Shown here: piece by piece, positions 32,679 to 41,557 of the stretch
Layout: every line of letters begins with the position of its first letter
Position numbering within the stretch: the first letter of the stretch is position 1
Made by a program: the position numbers and the translations under genes
Assembly (NCBI GenBank): GCA_900467745.1
Contig: UBQW01000032.1
Coordinates: 1 to 64,000 of the forward strand
DNA length: 64,000 bases
Direction of reading: 5' to 3'
Source of the DNA: Hyphomicrobiales bacterium
GTDB taxonomy: Bacteria > Pseudomonadota > Alphaproteobacteria > Rhizobiales > Rhizobiaceae
The notes under the pieces: generated by a model
The model's database searches: none
Told to the model about the DNA's origin: nothing
The model's input: only the letters and a program-made list of their open reading frames with translations

Positions 32679-33158
32679 ATGACACAGCGGCTTAACTACG
32701 CGCAGCTTTCTCCGGACCTCTTCAAGGGCCTGATGGCACTCAGCAACGAAGTGAAGAATGGTGCGATCGAGCAGTCCATCTTGGACCTCGTCGACATTCG
32801 CGCGTCCCAGATCAATGGATGCACGTTCTGCCTCGACATGCACTCCAAGGAGGCCAAGATCCACGGCGAGCGCGAACTCCGGCTCTATCACATCGCCGCA
32901 TGGCGTGAATCCACCCTGTTCAGCCCCCGTGAACGGGCTGCCCTCGCGTGGACCGAGGCCCTGACAAAGCTCCCGGAAACGGGCGTCTCGGACGAGCTTT
33001 ATGAGCGCGTACGCGGGCAGCTCTCCGAAAAGGAAATCTCCGACCTAACCTTCCAGGTAATGGCGATCAACATGTGGAACCGCGCAAGCGTTGCCGCGAA
33101 GGCGGTACCGGGCTCGGCCGACAAGGCATTCGGCCTCGACAAGGCCGGCCTCGAGTAA
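32679..33158 (+). CDS. AhpD-like carboxymuconolactone decarboxylase family protein
   Basis: A 159-residue protein with the canonical active site of AhpD-like peroxidase-type proteins: C48-x-x-C51 then H55 (NGCTFCLDMH). It is alike over its full length to the protein at 5747, in which the second Cys and the His are changed. Start ATG 32679; the frame runs back to 32607. It lies between hmp and a tryptophan-dioxygenase-like gene. Peroxide or organic-hydroperoxide reduction is likely. RBS and spacing suggest it may have its own promoter. Confidence 0.88.
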   Translation: MTQRLNYAQLSPDLFKGLMALSNEVKNGAIEQSILDLVDIRASQINGCTFCLDMHSKEAKIHGERELRLYHIAAWRESTLFSPRERAALAWTEALTKLPETGVSDELYERVRGQLSEKEISDLTFQVMAINMWNRASVAAKAVPGSADKAFGLDKAGLE

Positions 33159-33323
33159 TCACGCGGGATGCGGGCGGGCAACTAGGGGTTGGTCGCCCGC
33201 ATCCATCGTCCAATGTTTTGAACGCAGAGTCGAAGAACACCTGCCTGTCGAAGTGCACCGATTGCTCCTAACCTCCCTCCCTGACCGGATCAGAAGACCG
33301 GCGTCAATAACGAGGATGGAACG

Positions 33324-34163
33324 ATGAGTGAGACCGCGATGAAGCAGCAGGAGGCCGGCGATGGCCATACCCCTTACAGCAGATACGTTCAGACGGAGGT
33401 CCTGCACACGCTTCAGGATCTTGTGAGCGACAGCCCGGCCGAGCCGGCGTTTTTGGCGAACGTCCAGATCAGCGAAATATATTGGGCGTTGATCACCCGC
33501 GAGCTTCTCACGGCGCAGGACGCGCTCCGCAGAGACGATGTCCCCTCCACCAATCGCGTGCTGCGCCGCATCGTCAGCCACATGGAAGCCTTTAACGCCA
33601 ACTGGCGATCGCTTTCCTGGCTGACGCCGGCCGAGCTGATGCCGATCCTCAAGGGGCTGGCCGCGAGGCACGGCAAGGACACAGCTCTTCAAGGCTGGAC
33701 CTTCCGCGAAATGGTCTTTCTCCTGGGCGTCAAGGACAGGCCATCGCTCGAACATTTCGAGCCGCAACCCCATCGCCACAAGCAACTCAGCGAACGCCTC
33801 AATTCTCCGAGTCTCTATGACGAGATCCTTGCGGCACTGTCCCGCGACGGAAAGCCAGTTCCCCCGCAGTATCTGACGCCGAACTACGCCGCCGCGTACT
33901 CGCCAAGCGAGGAAATCGAAGAAATTTGGGCTGGCATTTATCGGAAGGACGATCCCGCGGATCCTTGGCGCTCCCTCGCTGAACTGTTGGCCGACATTGC
34001 CGTCGAGTTCACAAACTGGAAGTACCTGCATCTCATGGCGACCCGGCGTACGTTCGGCGCTCGTCCGGCGTATCACGGCGTCGATGCGATCCAATGGCTG
34101 CTTCCGACTATGGACGAGATTCCGTTTCCGGAAGTCTGGACCGCGCGCGGAATGGTTTCCTGA
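33324..34163 (+). CDS. Tryptophan 2,3-dioxygenase family protein (atypical)
   Basis: A 279-residue mostly helical protein with the TDO layout: YSRYVQTEVL near 18-27, NVQISEIYW at 46-54, FREMVFLLG at 127-135 and NWKYLHLMATRRTFG at 230-244, ending FPEVW. The haem-binding His fits H235 and the substrate-carboxylate Arg fits R128. The His that in tryptophan dioxygenase contacts the indole (in the QHQTSELW motif) appears to be V47 here. It is therefore a TDO-fold protein that may not use tryptophan. It stands alone between an AhpD-like gene and a GST. Confidence 0.78.
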   Translation: MSETAMKQQEAGDGHTPYSRYVQTEVLHTLQDLVSDSPAEPAFLANVQISEIYWALITRELLTAQDALRRDDVPSTNRVLRRIVSHMEAFNANWRSLSWLTPAELMPILKGLAARHGKDTALQGWTFREMVFLLGVKDRPSLEHFEPQPHRHKQLSERLNSPSLYDEILAALSRDGKPVPPQYLTPNYAAAYSPSEEIEEIWAGIYRKDDPADPWRSLAELLADIAVEFTNWKYLHLMATRRTFGARPAYHGVDAIQWLLPTMDEIPFPEVWTARGMVS

Positions 34164-34271
34164 GCGAAAGCTGAAACCTCAACCGGAGTTCCTAGTCAGC
34201 TACGACCTATAGCGCTGCCGAGGACAGGTTCAACACATGAGCCTGTCCACCCTTGAAAGCCGGAGAATGCG

Positions 34272-35300
34272 ATGATGGAAAGATCCAAACTAAAAGCGAT
34301 GGTTCAACGTGCCCAAGAGGGTATCGTGGAGAAATCTCGAGTCGGCGTAGTCCGCAATCCTGAGGGGGGCAACAAGGGCCGGTTTGTTCTCTTTCACGCT
34401 GCGATGTCGTTCTGTTCGCAGAAGGTGCGAGCGACATTGGCCCAGCGTGGTTCGTCATTCGATTCGAACGACATGTTCATTCTCGGTCATAGAGGGGCGG
34501 ATGGCATACTGGTGCCTGCCGAAAACTATGCGCCTGACTATGTGCGTCTCAGGCTGCAAGGGAAGGCCAGCATGGGCAGGTTGGTCGGTGCATACTCCGG
34601 TGTTTCTTCCGTTTCCAACGCTGGACTGGACCCCTGCGCGGTTCCGACATTGGTGGACTTGGATACGGGCGAGGTCGTCGTCGACTCGTCGCGTATATGC
34701 GTCCACATAGATGCCGTGATTCCCGGACCAAACCGGCTCGTTCCAGCCGACCCTCTCCAGTTGGAGAATATGCAGCGGCAGCTCGAAGCAGTCGATCTTA
34801 CCCCACATCCAGGTCTGCTCTACGGTTTTCATCCGGAGGACGACAGGCGTCCTGCGGCAATCAAGCAGGCGATGTCCTCGGTGTACGAGGAGAAGATCGA
34901 AGCATTGACTGCACTTATCAAGGCCAACGGCGACGACGCCGAGCTGGTAGCTGCATATCAAGCGAAGATTGCAAAGGAAGATGGTGGCAGAAAAGTCCGC
35001 TACGATGCCACGTTCCAGAATGAACTCCGCTCTACGACCCGCAGCATCCTGGTCAAGCTCGAGGGCGACTTACGGAACAACGAGTTCACATGGCTGTGTG
35101 CCTCCCACGTGACCCTTGCCGACCTATTCTGGGCGGTTAGCCTGGTCCGTTTGAAGTATCTTGGATTGGCAGGGCTATGGAGCGACCTGTCGCAGATTCA
35201 AGCATATCTCGATCGTCTCCTCGAACTGCCTTCTATACAGTCCGAGGTTGTCGCCTCCACCATAGCGTCAATGCCGCCCTCAGCTTACTTGGCCCCCTGA
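34272..35300 (+). CDS. GST-like protein resembling reductive dechlorinase LinD
   Basis: A 342-residue, unusually long GST. The N-terminal half has FVLFHAAMSFCSQKVRATL and later VPTLVDLDTG and VVDSSRICVHID; the C-terminal domain has VTLADLFWAVSLVRL and IQAYLDRLLELPS. From memory this arrangement, the SxCSQKVR core and the length match LinD, the glutathione-dependent 2,5-dichlorohydroquinone reductive dechlorinase of the lindane pathway. That resemblance needs checking. The start ATG 34272 has GGAG upstream. LinE-like and LinF-like families occur 14-16 kb away. Confidence 0.72.
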   Translation: MMERSKLKAMVQRAQEGIVEKSRVGVVRNPEGGNKGRFVLFHAAMSFCSQKVRATLAQRGSSFDSNDMFILGHRGADGILVPAENYAPDYVRLRLQGKASMGRLVGAYSGVSSVSNAGLDPCAVPTLVDLDTGEVVVDSSRICVHIDAVIPGPNRLVPADPLQLENMQRQLEAVDLTPHPGLLYGFHPEDDRRPAAIKQAMSSVYEEKIEALTALIKANGDDAELVAAYQAKIAKEDGGRKVRYDATFQNELRSTTRSILVKLEGDLRNNEFTWLCASHVTLADLFWAVSLVRLKYLGLAGLWSDLSQIQAYLDRLLELPSIQSEVVASTIASMPPSAYLAP

Positions 35301-35325
35301 GGGGGGCTCCCGACGCTCGGATCGC

Positions 35326-35607
35326 TTACCAACGGATGAGATCGTTGAATTCCGGATGCTGAGTGGCATATCGAGCCATGAACTCGCATCTCGGCCGAAC
35401 CTTCTCATTTGTTGCCCTCAGACTGGCAAACACCCCGTCCGCGAGCCGAGTGGCGAAGCCTTGGCCGGCGTATTCGAATGGCACCTCGGTATGAACCAGA
35501 ACGACCACACCGTCCTCCTCGCGGTAGTATGCGGCCGCGACCGCGTCTTCATTGATGGGCAGTTCGAAACGGCTGAGGGCTGAGTTCTTCGTGATCTCGT
35601 GTAGCAT
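35326..35607 (-). CDS. Small GNAT-like N-acetyltransferase (YjdJ-type)
   Basis: A 93-residue protein of the small GCN5-related group: VVVLVHTEVPFEYAGQGFATRLADGVF is the short acetyl-CoA motif region at positions about 34-60, with the key EVP and GQGFATRL, and the end ARYATQHPEF is typical of these proteins. They are about 90-110 residues long, as here. Start ATG 35607 with AAGGAG upstream. It is convergent with the LinD-like gene. The acetyl acceptor is unknown. Confidence 0.82.
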   Translation of the reverse strand: MLHEITKNSALSRFELPINEDAVAAAYYREEDGVVVLVHTEVPFEYAGQGFATRLADGVFASLRATNEKVRPRCEFMARYATQHPEFNDLIRW

Positions 35608-35759
35608 TGGGGCGCTCCTTTTTTTGTGCGCCGTAAGGTCAGCCGACGCCACTCAACGGTCAACGCAAACCATCGTTTGGCTGGTCGCCCCGAAGGATTG
35701 CCGACAGACTTCCATTCGATGGCGCCCTCGTCGGGCGCGGCTGAATGGAAGGAATCCTT

Positions 35760-36326
35760 ATGACCGTTAGCTCGGGACTTACCCTGATCGTTGAAAAAGA
35801 TCCCAAGAGGATCATTGCGGGTCGGTACGTCGTGGACTCGATCCACACCCGCGTCATGTTCAACGTCGTGCATTTCGGCATCAGCAAATACTGGGGCGAA
35901 TTTTACGGCCCCGTTGGGTCGCTCGATATCGATCCTACCGCTCCGGACAGGACAGCGTTGAGCGTAAGCGTGTTGTGTGGCCAAGTGAAAACGAACAGCC
36001 AGACTCTTGACGCAGAACTGCGGAGCGCGGAGTGGTTCGACGCCGAGCGCTTTCCGAACATCACCCTAAGCGGCCACGGTCTTAATTTGCTCGGCGACAA
36101 CAAGGCGACGTTCACAGGCGACTTCACGCTACACGGGGTCACACGCCCCGTAGAGTTCAACGTCGAGTTCACAGGGGCTGGCACCAGCCCGTTCACGGGC
36201 CAGCCAACGATTGGTTTCGAGGCCAGAGCTACGATCAGCCGGCGCGAGTTTGGGGTGAGCGCCAAGTATCCCATCGTCGGCGATGCCGTGAACCTGATCA
36301 TAAGCGCCGCCTTTGATTTTGCGTGA
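35760..36326 (+). CDS. YceI-family protein
   Basis: A 188-residue lipocalin-like YceI protein: YVVDSIHTRVMFNVVHFG (about 23-40), AEWFDAERFPNITLSG and FTGDFTLHGVTRPV are family signatures, with a final REFGVSAKYP. It lacks a clear signal peptide, unlike many YceI proteins, so it may be cytoplasmic; YceI folds bind isoprenoid-like lipids. GGAAGGA seven bases upstream fixes the ATG at 35760. It points away from the small acetyltransferase gene. Confidence 0.87.
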   Translation: MTVSSGLTLIVEKDPKRIIAGRYVVDSIHTRVMFNVVHFGISKYWGEFYGPVGSLDIDPTAPDRTALSVSVLCGQVKTNSQTLDAELRSAEWFDAERFPNITLSGHGLNLLGDNKATFTGDFTLHGVTRPVEFNVEFTGAGTSPFTGQPTIGFEARATISRREFGVSAKYPIVGDAVNLIISAAFDFA

Positions 36327-36383
36327 GGATCGGCGTCACCGCGCTGCGTGACCGCATCGCTTCTTTCAACAGAAGGAAACCCA

Positions 36384-36575
36384 ATGACATCTCAGAGCTC
36401 AACGCAAACCTTAGGCTCAGCCAAAGCTGGCGATGATCGTCGCCTCTCTTCGGAGAACTGCGAACGGCCCCTCCGAACCATATCGCTGCCCGTTCCGCAA
36501 GCGGAAGACTGTTCTCCTACCTCGTGTCTGGCTTGCCCCAAATCGTGCAAAACCGTTGGCGCCAGATTGTCATAG
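36384..36575 (+). CDS. Possible small cysteine-rich protein, 63 aa
   Basis: A short frame with AGAAGG eight bases before the ATG. The C-terminus carries Cys with spacing C-x4-C-x2-C-x3-C (DCSPTSCLACPKSCK), suggesting a metal site, but the family is unknown. It sits 57 bases after YceI on the same strand. It could be a chance frame. Confidence 0.35.
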   Translation: MTSQSSTQTLGSAKAGDDRRLSSENCERPLRTISLPVPQAEDCSPTSCLACPKSCKTVGARLS

Positions 36576-36602
36576 CTTACCGGGGTTGCATCCCTCGCGG
36601 GA

Positions 36603-37220
36603 TTAACCCTGGGCCGACCGCTGCCCGGAAATCTGTACCATCATCGACGGGATCTTGCTTTCGTCGTCTAGCTCGCCGAGTAGCAGCTTGAACCAACTGA
36701 ATGCGACCCACAGCGAAATCTTGTCGGCAACTTGGTCGGGGGATACCTCTCCCCGATCAGCGCCGGCTTCGAAAATCCCTCTAACATCGTTTGTGCGGTC
36801 AGGCAGAAACCGCTCGCGCAGTGCGAGAAGGGCTTCAGAAGAGCCTTGAGCCTCGGCGATGAGCCCTCGCAGTGCGTCGCCGGCCGGGTGCGAAGCCCAA
36901 AACCGCCAGAGACTGGTCGTGTAATGAACCAGTTCTTCGACAAGGTCCCCGGTGTTGTTGACCCTAACGTGGGTCAACCGGGCTGGTTCATAGATCGCGA
37001 TAAAGAGGTCAGCTTTCGTTGGATACCACCGGTAAATCGTCGTTTTTCCCGATCCAGCCCGTCGCGCAACTTCGTCTACGGAAAAACCAGCGTATCCCTT
37101 CTCGCTTATCAGGCTGCGAGCGGCATCGAGCACGGCAGCCTCTGCTTCAGGACTGCGGCGGGCTCCGATCGACGTACGCCGCCTCGGGGCGGCGTTGTTG
37201 CTATTTTTGGCCATCAGCAT
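36603..37220 (-). CDS. TetR-family transcriptional regulator
   Basis: A 205-residue TetR repressor. The helix-turn-helix is at about 36-62 (GYAGFSVDEVARRAGSGKTTIY), followed by a helical ligand-binding domain ending WFKLLLGEL. Start ATG 37220, with GTGAGGT seven bases upstream. It lies downstream of the efflux genes on the same strand, so it probably belongs to their operon and represses it in the absence of a drug-like ligand. Ligand unknown. Confidence 0.88.
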   Translation of the reverse strand: MLMAKNSNNAAPRRRTSIGARRSPEAEAAVLDAARSLISEKGYAGFSVDEVARRAGSGKTTIYRWYPTKADLFIAIYEPARLTHVRVNNTGDLVEELVHYTTSLWRFWASHPAGDALRGLIAEAQGSSEALLALRERFLPDRTNDVRGIFEAGADRGEVSPDQVADKISLWVAFSWFKLLLGELDDESKIPSMMVQISGQRSAQG

Positions 37221-37324
37221 TGGGTACCTCACTTCGACGGCGGCAATCAACCGATAAATCCAGTTGAACTTGAGGGGTCTTTTCTTTGCGGCGCCACCCC
37301 GAGCGACCTAACCGCCCGATGGGG

Positions 37325-38887
37325 TTACACCGCTCGCGTTGTAAGGGGATGGGCGGGAGGCGGCGCCATCAGTGAGACGATCACCAGTCCAGTGACGGCG
37401 GCGATAAATGTGATCCAAAAGCCGTCAATGTAGGCCAGGACATAAGCTTCGCGACGTATCGTGCTGCTCAGTACGGCGAGCCCACGTTGTGCCGCCTCAG
37501 AGGACGTTATGCCAACTGCGCCGCGAGACCCCAGGGTGGTCACGATCGAACTGAAGCCGGGCGTTGATCCCGTCACATGCAAACCAATCAGAAACGAATG
37601 CAACTGTTCGCGTTGACGTATCCAAGTCGCCATCGAGGTCACAACCGTCTCGGAGCATATCAGGCGCATAATCTGGATATATGCCGCGAGCGAAATCGCC
37701 TTGGCTGGCGGGATTGTCGTGAAAATAGTGGCCACCGCTCCCAAGAAGACGATCTCTTCACCGAAAACCTGGAGTACGACGATGAAGCGAAATTCCGGTA
37801 TGGACCACTGGCTCGTCAGATGAGTACCAAGCCAAGCGGACAGCGCAAAGCAGGAGAAGCCCACTATCAATGTGGCCCGCTGCTTGATCGTGCGCACTAG
37901 TGCGACAGCGGTCGCCGTCGATGCAATGAGCAATACGATGGCATAGGGACCGTTGAAATCGCCGATCTGCTCCGGGCGCAGTTGCGCGACGGTCACTAGG
38001 AAGTTCGGCTGCAGCAATGAGCTGCCCAGGCTCGCCACCATGAAGCATGCAATCGCGCTGAATCCCAATATCACATTTCTATTTACGAGGATCGAGATAT
38101 GCGCCCAGGGTTCTTTGACCCGTGACTCGTGCCACAGAAACACACAGAAAAGCGCCCCGGCGGCAAAAAACATCGACACCACGAATCCTGACTTGAACCA
38201 GTCCAGGCGGTTGCCTTGGTCCAACGCGAAGTAAATCGTGGTGAGTGCAACCCCAAATATGGCCATCCCGCCCCAGTCCGCACGATCAAGCAGGGTCTGA
38301 TCGGTCTGTGACGGTCTGCTGCCAAACCAGAAGAGGACAGCGACAACCGGCGCCACGACAGCGCCTTCCCAATACAACCACTGCCAGCCGATGGTCTGAG
38401 TGTAGCTGCCGGCGGCGTAGACTCCGAGATTCTGAGCCACTGGAATTCGAAGGACATAAAATGAGAGCGCGACGATCCAGAAGCGACGATCAAGGCTTCT
38501 GAACGCCAGCATCAACGCCCCACCGACGAACATCCCCATGATCACCCCCCTGACCGCGTGAAGCGCCAGTAGGATCTCGAAATCCCGTGTGAAGGGGATG
38601 ACGATGGAAATGATGGTGTACAGCACACTCGGGCCAATCATTACGCGCCGGATACCGAACACTGCGACCAGCCATCCCACGCATGGTGCGGCAAGCGCCT
38701 GAGGCGCTGTGGCGAACGTGCTGAGCCAGGCGCCCTCGTCAAAGGTGAGACCGAAGGCGCCGCGAAGGTCTGAAAGGCCGATCCCGGCTGTCCGGATATC
38801 GAACGCCGTCAGTATTGATGCCATCAGGACTGCAAAGGCGACGAACCACTGGCGGGAGTTGGCTTTGGGATTAATTGCCTCAGCCAC
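37325..38887 (-). CDS. DHA2-type MFS efflux transporter (EmrB-like)
   Basis: A 520-residue inner-membrane transporter with about 14 hydrophobic helices. The start FVAFAVLMASILTAFDIRTAG, then the GGALML stretch, fits the DHA2 family, which pairs with a HlyD-family adaptor. It exports drugs or other toxic hydrophobic compounds by proton antiport. Its start overlaps the end of the HlyD-like gene by eight bases. Substrate is unknown; specificity cannot be told from the helices. Confidence 0.88.
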   Translation of the reverse strand: MAEAINPKANSRQWFVAFAVLMASILTAFDIRTAGIGLSDLRGAFGLTFDEGAWLSTFATAPQALAAPCVGWLVAVFGIRRVMIGPSVLYTIISIVIPFTRDFEILLALHAVRGVIMGMFVGGALMLAFRSLDRRFWIVALSFYVLRIPVAQNLGVYAAGSYTQTIGWQWLYWEGAVVAPVVAVLFWFGSRPSQTDQTLLDRADWGGMAIFGVALTTIYFALDQGNRLDWFKSGFVVSMFFAAGALFCVFLWHESRVKEPWAHISILVNRNVILGFSAIACFMVASLGSSLLQPNFLVTVAQLRPEQIGDFNGPYAIVLLIASTATAVALVRTIKQRATLIVGFSCFALSAWLGTHLTSQWSIPEFRFIVVLQVFGEEIVFLGAVATIFTTIPPAKAISLAAYIQIMRLICSETVVTSMATWIRQREQLHSFLIGLHVTGSTPGFSSIVTTLGSRGAVGITSSEAAQRGLAVLSSTIRREAYVLAYIDGFWITFIAAVTGLVIVSLMAPPPAHPLTTRAV

Positions 38888-40082
38888 GTTCGCCGGCTTT
38901 CTCGGTGTTGATATTCGTTACGACGGACATTCCCGGTCGTAGGCGATCGAAGTCGAGTTGATCGCTGTCGAGCTCGATCCGTACCGTCAACCGCTGGGCA
39001 ACTTTGGTGAAGTTTCCGGTGGCGTTGTCCGGCGGAAGCAGCGCGAAAGTCGCGCCGCCGGCGGGCGAGATTTTCGCAACCTTACCTTTGAAGTTCGCGC
39101 CTGGCAGCATGTCGACCGAGATGTCGACCAGTTGCCCTTCGCGCACGGCGGAGAGCTGAACTTCTTTGTAGTTCGCCAGGACATAGATATGTGGCAGCGG
39201 GACGATCGATATCAGAGCCGCGCCCGCGTTTACAAAGTTGCCGAGCTGGACATTTCGCTTCGACACGATACCGTCGATCGGTGCCCGCACGCTCGCGTAA
39301 CTCAGATCGAGTTCTCGAGCGGAGACCTCCGCAAGGGCCGTGTTAACATTAGCTTCAAGGACTTGGCGTGTCTTGCCAAGGACGTCCAGTTTGACCCGCT
39401 GAGCTGATACCGTCGCGTCGGCGATGTTGGAGTTTGCCAGTGCTCGTTCATGAGCAGCGACCGATTTCTCAAGGTTTTGCAGCGAACTTGCGCGGCTATC
39501 GAGACCAAGTCTCTTTTGCCGCTCGAGCTCCTTGCTTGTCTGCACCAAGTCGGCCCTGGATGCCTGTCGCTGAGAAATCGCGACGTCAATCTGCGTGCGT
39601 TGGAACGTCTGCTGGCCGTCATTGTCCTCGATCTGCGCCCGCGCTGCGGCCAGCTTTGCTTTTGCCGCGCCAAGCGCCACCTCGTATGGCTTATGATCGA
39701 TCGAAAACAGGAGATCACCTGCTTTGACCTTTTCGTAGTCGCGGACCGAGACATTTTCGATAGTGCCGCTTACGCGTGCGCTCACCGATGAGACATCGGC
39801 GTAGACAGCGGCGTCATCGGTCGACTGTACAGGACGGCTTGCGATCCAGGAATCCCAATTTGCTCCCGCGCCCGCGACGGCTCCAAAGGCGACGACAATC
39901 GCCGTCATTGGAACGACGAGCCCCCACGCTCGGGAACGAGGCTTCTCTGCAACTGCTGCGGCGGCAGGAGTTGACGATGGAGCAGGGGCCACGGACGCGC
40001 CTGCGTTGGATGCCGGTATGAGCGCTGTCACGTTGCTATCCGACCGTTCGTTGCCATGGTTTTTGTCACCTTGCAAGCCCAT
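38880..40082 (-). CDS. HlyD-family periplasmic adaptor (EmrA-like)
   Basis: A 400-residue adaptor. A Pro/Ala-rich N-terminus precedes one membrane helix (about 52-74, GLVVPMTAIVVAFGAVAG). There follow the lipoyl half-motifs (VSARVSGTIENVSV, and SVRAPIDGIVSKRNVQLGNFV), a long coiled coil (about 140-270) and a beta-barrel end. It links the EmrB-like transporter to an outer-membrane channel, which is not present here. Start ATG 40082 with AGGA; the frame is open to 40262. Part of a three-gene operon with the transporter and TetR. Confidence 0.88.
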   Translation of the reverse strand: MGLQGDKNHGNERSDSNVTALIPASNAGASVAPAPSSTPAAAAVAEKPRSRAWGLVVPMTAIVVAFGAVAGAGANWDSWIASRPVQSTDDAAVYADVSSVSARVSGTIENVSVRDYEKVKAGDLLFSIDHKPYEVALGAAKAKLAAARAQIEDNDGQQTFQRTQIDVAISQRQASRADLVQTSKELERQKRLGLDSRASSLQNLEKSVAAHERALANSNIADATVSAQRVKLDVLGKTRQVLEANVNTALAEVSARELDLSYASVRAPIDGIVSKRNVQLGNFVNAGAALISIVPLPHIYVLANYKEVQLSAVREGQLVDISVDMLPGANFKGKVAKISPAGGATFALLPPDNATGNFTKVAQRLTVRIELDSDQLDFDRLRPGMSVVTNINTEKAGERG

Positions 40083-40382
40083 TTTCCTGATCCGTAAGAA
40101 CAGCTCCCGTCTGCGATCAAATTCTTGATAGACGGAATGCTGAGTTGAGATTTTTGATCTGACCTTGGTGGACGGCGTGCCATCCATGCTGCGCGATAGG
40201 CATGTCTGCTGACGTCTGTGGCGCGGTAGCCCCAAGCCAGGGAGATAACCCCGCATCAGCAATCGCTGAGGAAGTCATCTCAACGGAAATTGCCCCCCTC
40301 GGAGGTTCGAGCTATCGCGAAACTCTGCCGGCGCCTTCGCGACATTCGTCGCAAAAGACGTCCACCAAAGAACCCGGCGCTG

Positions 40383-40411
40383 CATATGTACGATACGTAT
40401 CGTTTAGTCAA
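40383..40411 (-). promoter_or_regulatory. Promoter with palindromic operator upstream of the efflux operon
   Basis: On the minus strand TTGACT (plus positions 40406-40411) and CATATG (40383-40388) are 17 bases apart. The spacer holds the perfect palindrome ACGATACGTATCGT (40390-40403). This is where a TetR-type repressor would block polymerase; it lies 300 bases before the adaptor start. Confidence 0.5.
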
Positions 40412-40681
40412 GGCGATCTGTTATTTCATTCTGTCGAAATCGTCGCAGATGATGTCACGGAGGATTGCTACAGAATGCCGCGGCGATGCGCGACCTGTAC
40501 AAAGGTTTGGGTGATAAGGCGCGGAGTAGCTCGGGAGTTCAATCAGTGGTCGGTGCCGGGCCGCTCGCCTACGAAAGCCCTTAACTTCTGCCATATTCAC
40601 GCAGCCAAGGTCACACGCAATGTGGCCTTGTCGACAGGAGCATCCGCCCTGCCAAGGTCCACCGCCCAATGAGGTGAAGAA
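40412..40681. other. Gene-free stretch between the efflux promoter and the DUF924 gene
   Basis: Open frames are present on both strands, but none has coding-like composition or a convincing start. The stretch 40083-40382 between the adaptor start and the promoter is also free of a supported gene; it may be a long leader. Confidence 0.35.
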
Positions 40682-41233
40682 TCAGAACCCTGCGCCTGTC
40701 TCCGCCAGATATTGCAATTCGGCAGCGGTCGATCGTCGGCCAAGAGCTTGGTTCCGATGTGGAAAACGGCCGTGGGTTGCGATCACCGCACGGTGACGTT
40801 GCGCATAGTCGAGATATTGCTCGTCACCGAGATCGGCGAAGAGTGCGACGGCGCGATCCTGCAGAGCGATGTCCTCAGCGTGTTCAAAAGGTAGATAGAA
40901 GAAAAGCCTGAATGCCTCTGGCACCTGTTTGACATCGCCACATTCGAGCGCCAATTCGGCTTGGGCTCGCGCCAAGCCATCGGTAGCGAACGCGAGTGCC
41001 GTTCCACGGTAGATGTTGCGCGGAAACTGATCGAGCACAACAATAAGCGCGAGGCGGTTTGCGGGCGTAGCCCGCCACTGATCGCTAGGACCCGACGCGA
41101 GTTGAAGATGAGTGTCCCGGAATTGCCGTTTCATCTCCTCGTCGAGACCAGGTGAACTGGTAAACCAGTCTTCTCGTCCGCACTTCTCGAACCAGAAGGA
41201 ATAGACTTCTTGAGGCGTGCATATTGCAGTCAT
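40682..41233 (-). CDS. DUF924 family protein
   Basis: A 183-residue all-helical TPR-like protein. EVYSFWFEKCGREDWF near the start, LIVVLDQFPRNIYRGTALAFATD (family D-Q-F-P-R-N motif at about 68-73) and RFFFYLPFEHAED-type FFYLPFEHAED are DUF924 signatures. The function is unknown. Start ATG 41233, with GGAAGAAAG upstream. It stands alone, not obviously co-transcribed with neighbours. Confidence 0.88.
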   Translation of the reverse strand: MTAICTPQEVYSFWFEKCGREDWFTSSPGLDEEMKRQFRDTHLQLASGPSDQWRATPANRLALIVVLDQFPRNIYRGTALAFATDGLARAQAELALECGDVKQVPEAFRLFFYLPFEHAEDIALQDRAVALFADLGDEQYLDYAQRHRAVIATHGRFPHRNQALGRRSTAAELQYLAETGAGF

Positions 41234-41557
41234 TCTTTCTTCCGTTCTGAAATGAAACCAACGTGAACAACAGACCCTATTTCCTGAAAGCTGGATGACG
41301 TACTAACATTCGCCGGCATGCCGTGCCTCCTCTCATTCTCCAGAGAGCATTAAACGGGCACTGAACCGGGTCGGAAGGAACGACGGATTTCTTTCCGACT
41401 TCGATAGCCGCAAAGGCGACTGACCTATGGGCTGCAATTGACGATTTCGTCCACGCTGTTCGCCGGTTTGACGGAAGCGGCAGAGGTAGAGCTGCCGGGG
41501 CAGCCCACTCCAATACCGGCTGGAAACGTTGAAGCCCTTCCTTGATCCTTTTTTTGC
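41234..41557. other. Gene-free stretch
   Basis: About 320 bases between the DUF924 gene and the end of the secreted hydrolase gene. I see no gene with convincing composition and no clear hairpin. Confidence 0.35.

Noticed and set aside
40202..40672. Open frame of 156 codons in the efflux upstream region
   Set aside because: Composition is not protein-like, there is no ribosome site, and the promoter and operator lie inside it.
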